7,593 nt of DNA from Planctomycetota bacterium (lineage in GTDB: Bacteria; Planctomycetota; Planctomycetia; Pirellulales; UBA7805). The stretch spans positions 1-7,593 of the forward strand of contig JAUWIQ010000084.1 of assembly GCA_030605285.1 (NCBI GenBank). Direction: 5' to 3'. This document shows positions 6,309 through 7,593 of the stretch, one piece after another. The notes under the pieces were generated by a model, which was not told where the DNA came from, did not search any database, and was given only the letters and a program-made list of their open reading frames with translations. Within the stretch, counting starts at the first letter, position 1; every line of letters starts with the position of its first letter. The position numbers and the translations under genes were made by a program.

Positions 6309-6971
6309 CTATTCGTTGTGGAGCGATTTTTGCAAGTAGATGACCTTTGCACGGATTCCTGCCAGGTCGGAATTGAGTTGTAAGGCCCGCTGAAAGCACT
6401 CCAGCGCCGAATGCAGATCCTTAAGTTCCAGATGGCAGCGTCCCATGCGCACGGCACTTTCAAATTGGTAGGGGTTGATTTCCAAAGTCCGACAGCAGTC
6501 GCGGATCGAATCGGTGTAGAACTTGAGATGATAGGAGGCAATGGCGCGTTGATTCCAGACCTCTGCAAACCACGGTGCTTGTTCGATTAATTCGCAGGCA
6601 GCAGCGATCGCTTGTTGGTGATGTTCTTGTTGATTGAACTGAATGATCGTTTCTAATTCAGATCTTTGTCTCGCGCTTCCCATCCGCCGCCAGACCAGCC
6701 GAATGCTCTTTTCGGCCATGCGCCGCACCCCACGGTCGGCGTCTAACAGCGCTGAACCCATGATCGGGTTGGATTCGTAATCGCCAAGCAAGCCGAGTGC
6801 GAGGATGGCAGCCCGCCGACAGAGACAGTCCCCGGTTGTTGCCATCCGTTCCAGTGTTGCCGGAGAGTAATATTGTCTTACCCCGGCGGCAAAAACATTC
6901 GGCATGCGCTGCTTGAGATAATCCTCATAGAAAGAGACCAGCAAAGGTTTTTTTTGGGGTTCTTTCCGCAT
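6309..6971 (-). CDS. HEAT-like/TPR helical-repeat protein
   Basis: This is a 220-residue helical-repeat protein of unknown specific function. Residues 1-35 include the FYEDYLKQR segment. Residues 38-98 look like two HEAT-type helical pairs, with RRAAILALGLLGDYESN followed by LLDADRGVRRMAEKSIRLVW. Residues 103-203 hold about three TPR units: one centred on AIAAACELIEQAPWFAE, VWNQRAIASYHLKFYTDSIRDC, then AVRMGRCHLELKDLHSALEC with RALQLNSDLAG. No signal peptide or membrane segment is seen, so a cytoplasmic scaffold role is a guess. I recall similar HEAT-plus-TPR proteins in planctomycetes. ATG 6971 is chosen because AGGA lies seven bases upstream. ATG 6986 and TTG 7010 are in frame but have poorer ribosome sites; they would give 225 or 233 residues. 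It is divergent from the STN-domain gene. Confidence 0.82.
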   Translation of the reverse strand: MRKEPQKKPLLVSFYEDYLKQRMPNVFAAGVRQYYSPATLERMATTGDCLCRRAAILALGLLGDYESNPIMGSALLDADRGVRRMAEKSIRLVWRRMGSARQRSELETIIQFNQQEHHQQAIAAACELIEQAPWFAEVWNQRAIASYHLKFYTDSIRDCCRTLEINPYQFESAVRMGRCHLELKDLHSALECFQRALQLNSDLAGIRAKVIYLQKSLHNE

Positions 6972-6978
6972 TTGCGGT

Positions 6979-6982
6979 TCCT
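6979..6982 (-). promoter_or_regulatory. Ribosome binding site deciding the HEAT/TPR start
   Basis: AGGA on the minus strand lies seven bases before ATG 6969-6971. The alternative ATG at 6984-6986 has only a weak GAGATGG upstream, so the shorter protein is favoured. Confidence 0.45.
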
Positions 6983-7080
6983 GCATCGGACGAATCCATC
7001 TCGGGTTCAATGTGCGTGAGGAAATCCGCTAGGGCGAATTTTTCCTGACTGGGGATTCTCTGAGCCCTCCAGTTTAGTTG

Positions 7081-7095
7081 CCGGCTGACGGCCGG
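7081..7095. other. Perfect inverted repeat in the divergent promoter region
   Basis: CCGGC and GCCGG flank a TGACG spacer, midway between the divergent HEAT/TPR and STN-domain genes (starts at 6971 and 7200). It could be an operator or part of a leader hairpin. There is no T-run on either side, so it is not a terminator. A chance origin is possible. Confidence 0.25.
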
Positions 7096-7184
7096 GGAAA
7101 GAAAAAGTCGATAGCAGTGCATTATTCGAGATGGAGTTGCAGCGTCTTCTGTGTCAAAATAGCTTTTATGCTGTAGGGAGCCGC

Positions 7185-7190
7185 AGGGGA
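7185..7190 (+). promoter_or_regulatory. Ribosome binding site of the STN-domain gene
   Basis: AGGGGA ends nine bases before ATG 7200. It touches the in-frame GTG at 7191, which is too close to serve that codon. A second AGGGAG at 7175-7180 is ten bases before the GTG, so GTG 7191 remains an alternative start. Confidence 0.5.
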
Positions 7191-7199
7191 GTGTTGTCG

Positions 7200-7593
7200 A
7201 TGCACCGCTTTAAATTTTTGCTTGCAAGGCAGAAGCCGAGGGTCGCGATCTTGTGGGCGCTCCCGGTTTTCCTTGGAGCGACGGTCTTCGGTCTGTTGCA
7301 GGTTGTGGACGCGCGTGCTGCGGTGCGGGCTGATCCCTGGCTTACTGGCGATCGGCTAGAGCGGAGACTCGCACAGCAGGCTGGGATTGCCATCCAGGGA
7401 AGATCCTTGCGCCATGTTCTGCGTGCCCTTGCTAAGGAATACCAACTTGCAGTCATGTTGGATCGTCGGCTTGATCCCGATCGTCGGGTTGGTGTCGCGG
7501 TAAAAGATGTGTCACTAAGAGAGTTGATTTATGATCTGGCTCGGCAACTTGAAATTGGGGTGACCTGGCTGGGTCCCGTTGCCTATTTTGGTC
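7200..7593 (+). CDS. Exported protein with STN-like (secretin/TonB short N-terminal) domain, 3' truncated
   Basis: This frame is open from the start codon to the window end without a stop, giving 131 visible residues. A basic start (MHRFKFLLARQKPR) precedes a hydrophobic segment at about 15-36 and an ARA-type cut near residue 40, typical of an exported protein or membrane anchor. Residues 67-130 have the pattern of STN domains: GRSLRHVLRALAKEYQLAVM, a DRRLDPDRRV turn, then VGVAVKDVSLRELIYDLARQ and a strand ending at VAYFG. STN domains occur at the N-termini of secretins and TonB receptors, but planctomycetes also have other exported STN proteins, so no secretin function is claimed. ATG 7200 has the best ribosome site; GTG 7191 and ATG 7131 are in frame. 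It is divergent from the HEAT/TPR gene. Confidence 0.78.
   Translation, partial: MHRFKFLLARQKPRVAILWALPVFLGATVFGLLQVVDARAAVRADPWLTGDRLERRLAQQAGIAIQGRSLRHVLRALAKEYQLAVMLDRRLDPDRRVGVAVKDVSLRELIYDLARQLEIGVTWLGPVAYFG

Noticed and set aside
6107..6568. 153-codon minus-strand frame at the end of the HEAT/TPR gene
   Set aside because: Most of it is an out-of-frame reading of the HEAT/TPR gene, whose repeats are clear in the other frame.

Overview
This window looks like ordinary chromosomal DNA from a member of the Planctomycetota, probably Pirellulales-like. That placement is an inference from the gene set: an HspQ/YccV-type protein with a C-terminal extension, a secreted thioredoxin with YHS-like repeats, a HEAT/TPR helical-repeat protein, an STN-domain exported protein, and a Rho factor with a Gly/Arg-rich N-terminus. 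There is no tRNA, rRNA, CRISPR array, transposase, integrase or phage gene. I found no obvious defence, secondary-metabolite or mobile system.

Layout from left to right. Bases 1-626 (+) hold the 3' part of a GT2-family polyprenyl-phosphate glycosyltransferase with two C-terminal membrane helices. It converges on rho (676-1941, -), with 49 bases between the stop codons. An intergenic stretch of about 820 bases (1942-2761) separates rho from a divergent secreted thioredoxin-fold protein with two YHS-like repeats (2762-3946, +). A good intrinsic-terminator-like hairpin for that gene lies inside the 3' end of the next, convergent gene. On the minus strand, glpK (4400-5902) is followed 26 bases later by an hspQ-like gene (4041-4373), a probable two-gene transcription unit. 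After a spacer of about 400 bases (5903-6308) comes a HEAT/TPR gene (6309-6971, -). It is divergent from a secreted STN-domain protein that starts near 7200 (+) and runs off the window end.

The genes do not form one pathway. Rho (transcription termination) and the glycosyltransferase (lipid-linked sugar transfer) are housekeeping functions. GlpK feeds glycerol into lipid and central metabolism, and the HspQ-like protein may act in protein quality control. The thioredoxin/YHS and STN proteins are predicted to work outside the cytoplasmic membrane.

The points most worth a second look are the RGG-like disordered N-terminus that replaces the usual Rho N-terminal helical domain, the thioredoxin-linker-double-YHS architecture, the glpK-hspQ pairing, and the long rho/thioredoxin intergenic region with mutually exclusive hairpins. 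All similarity statements come from reading the sequence and from memory of the families. No database search was run.
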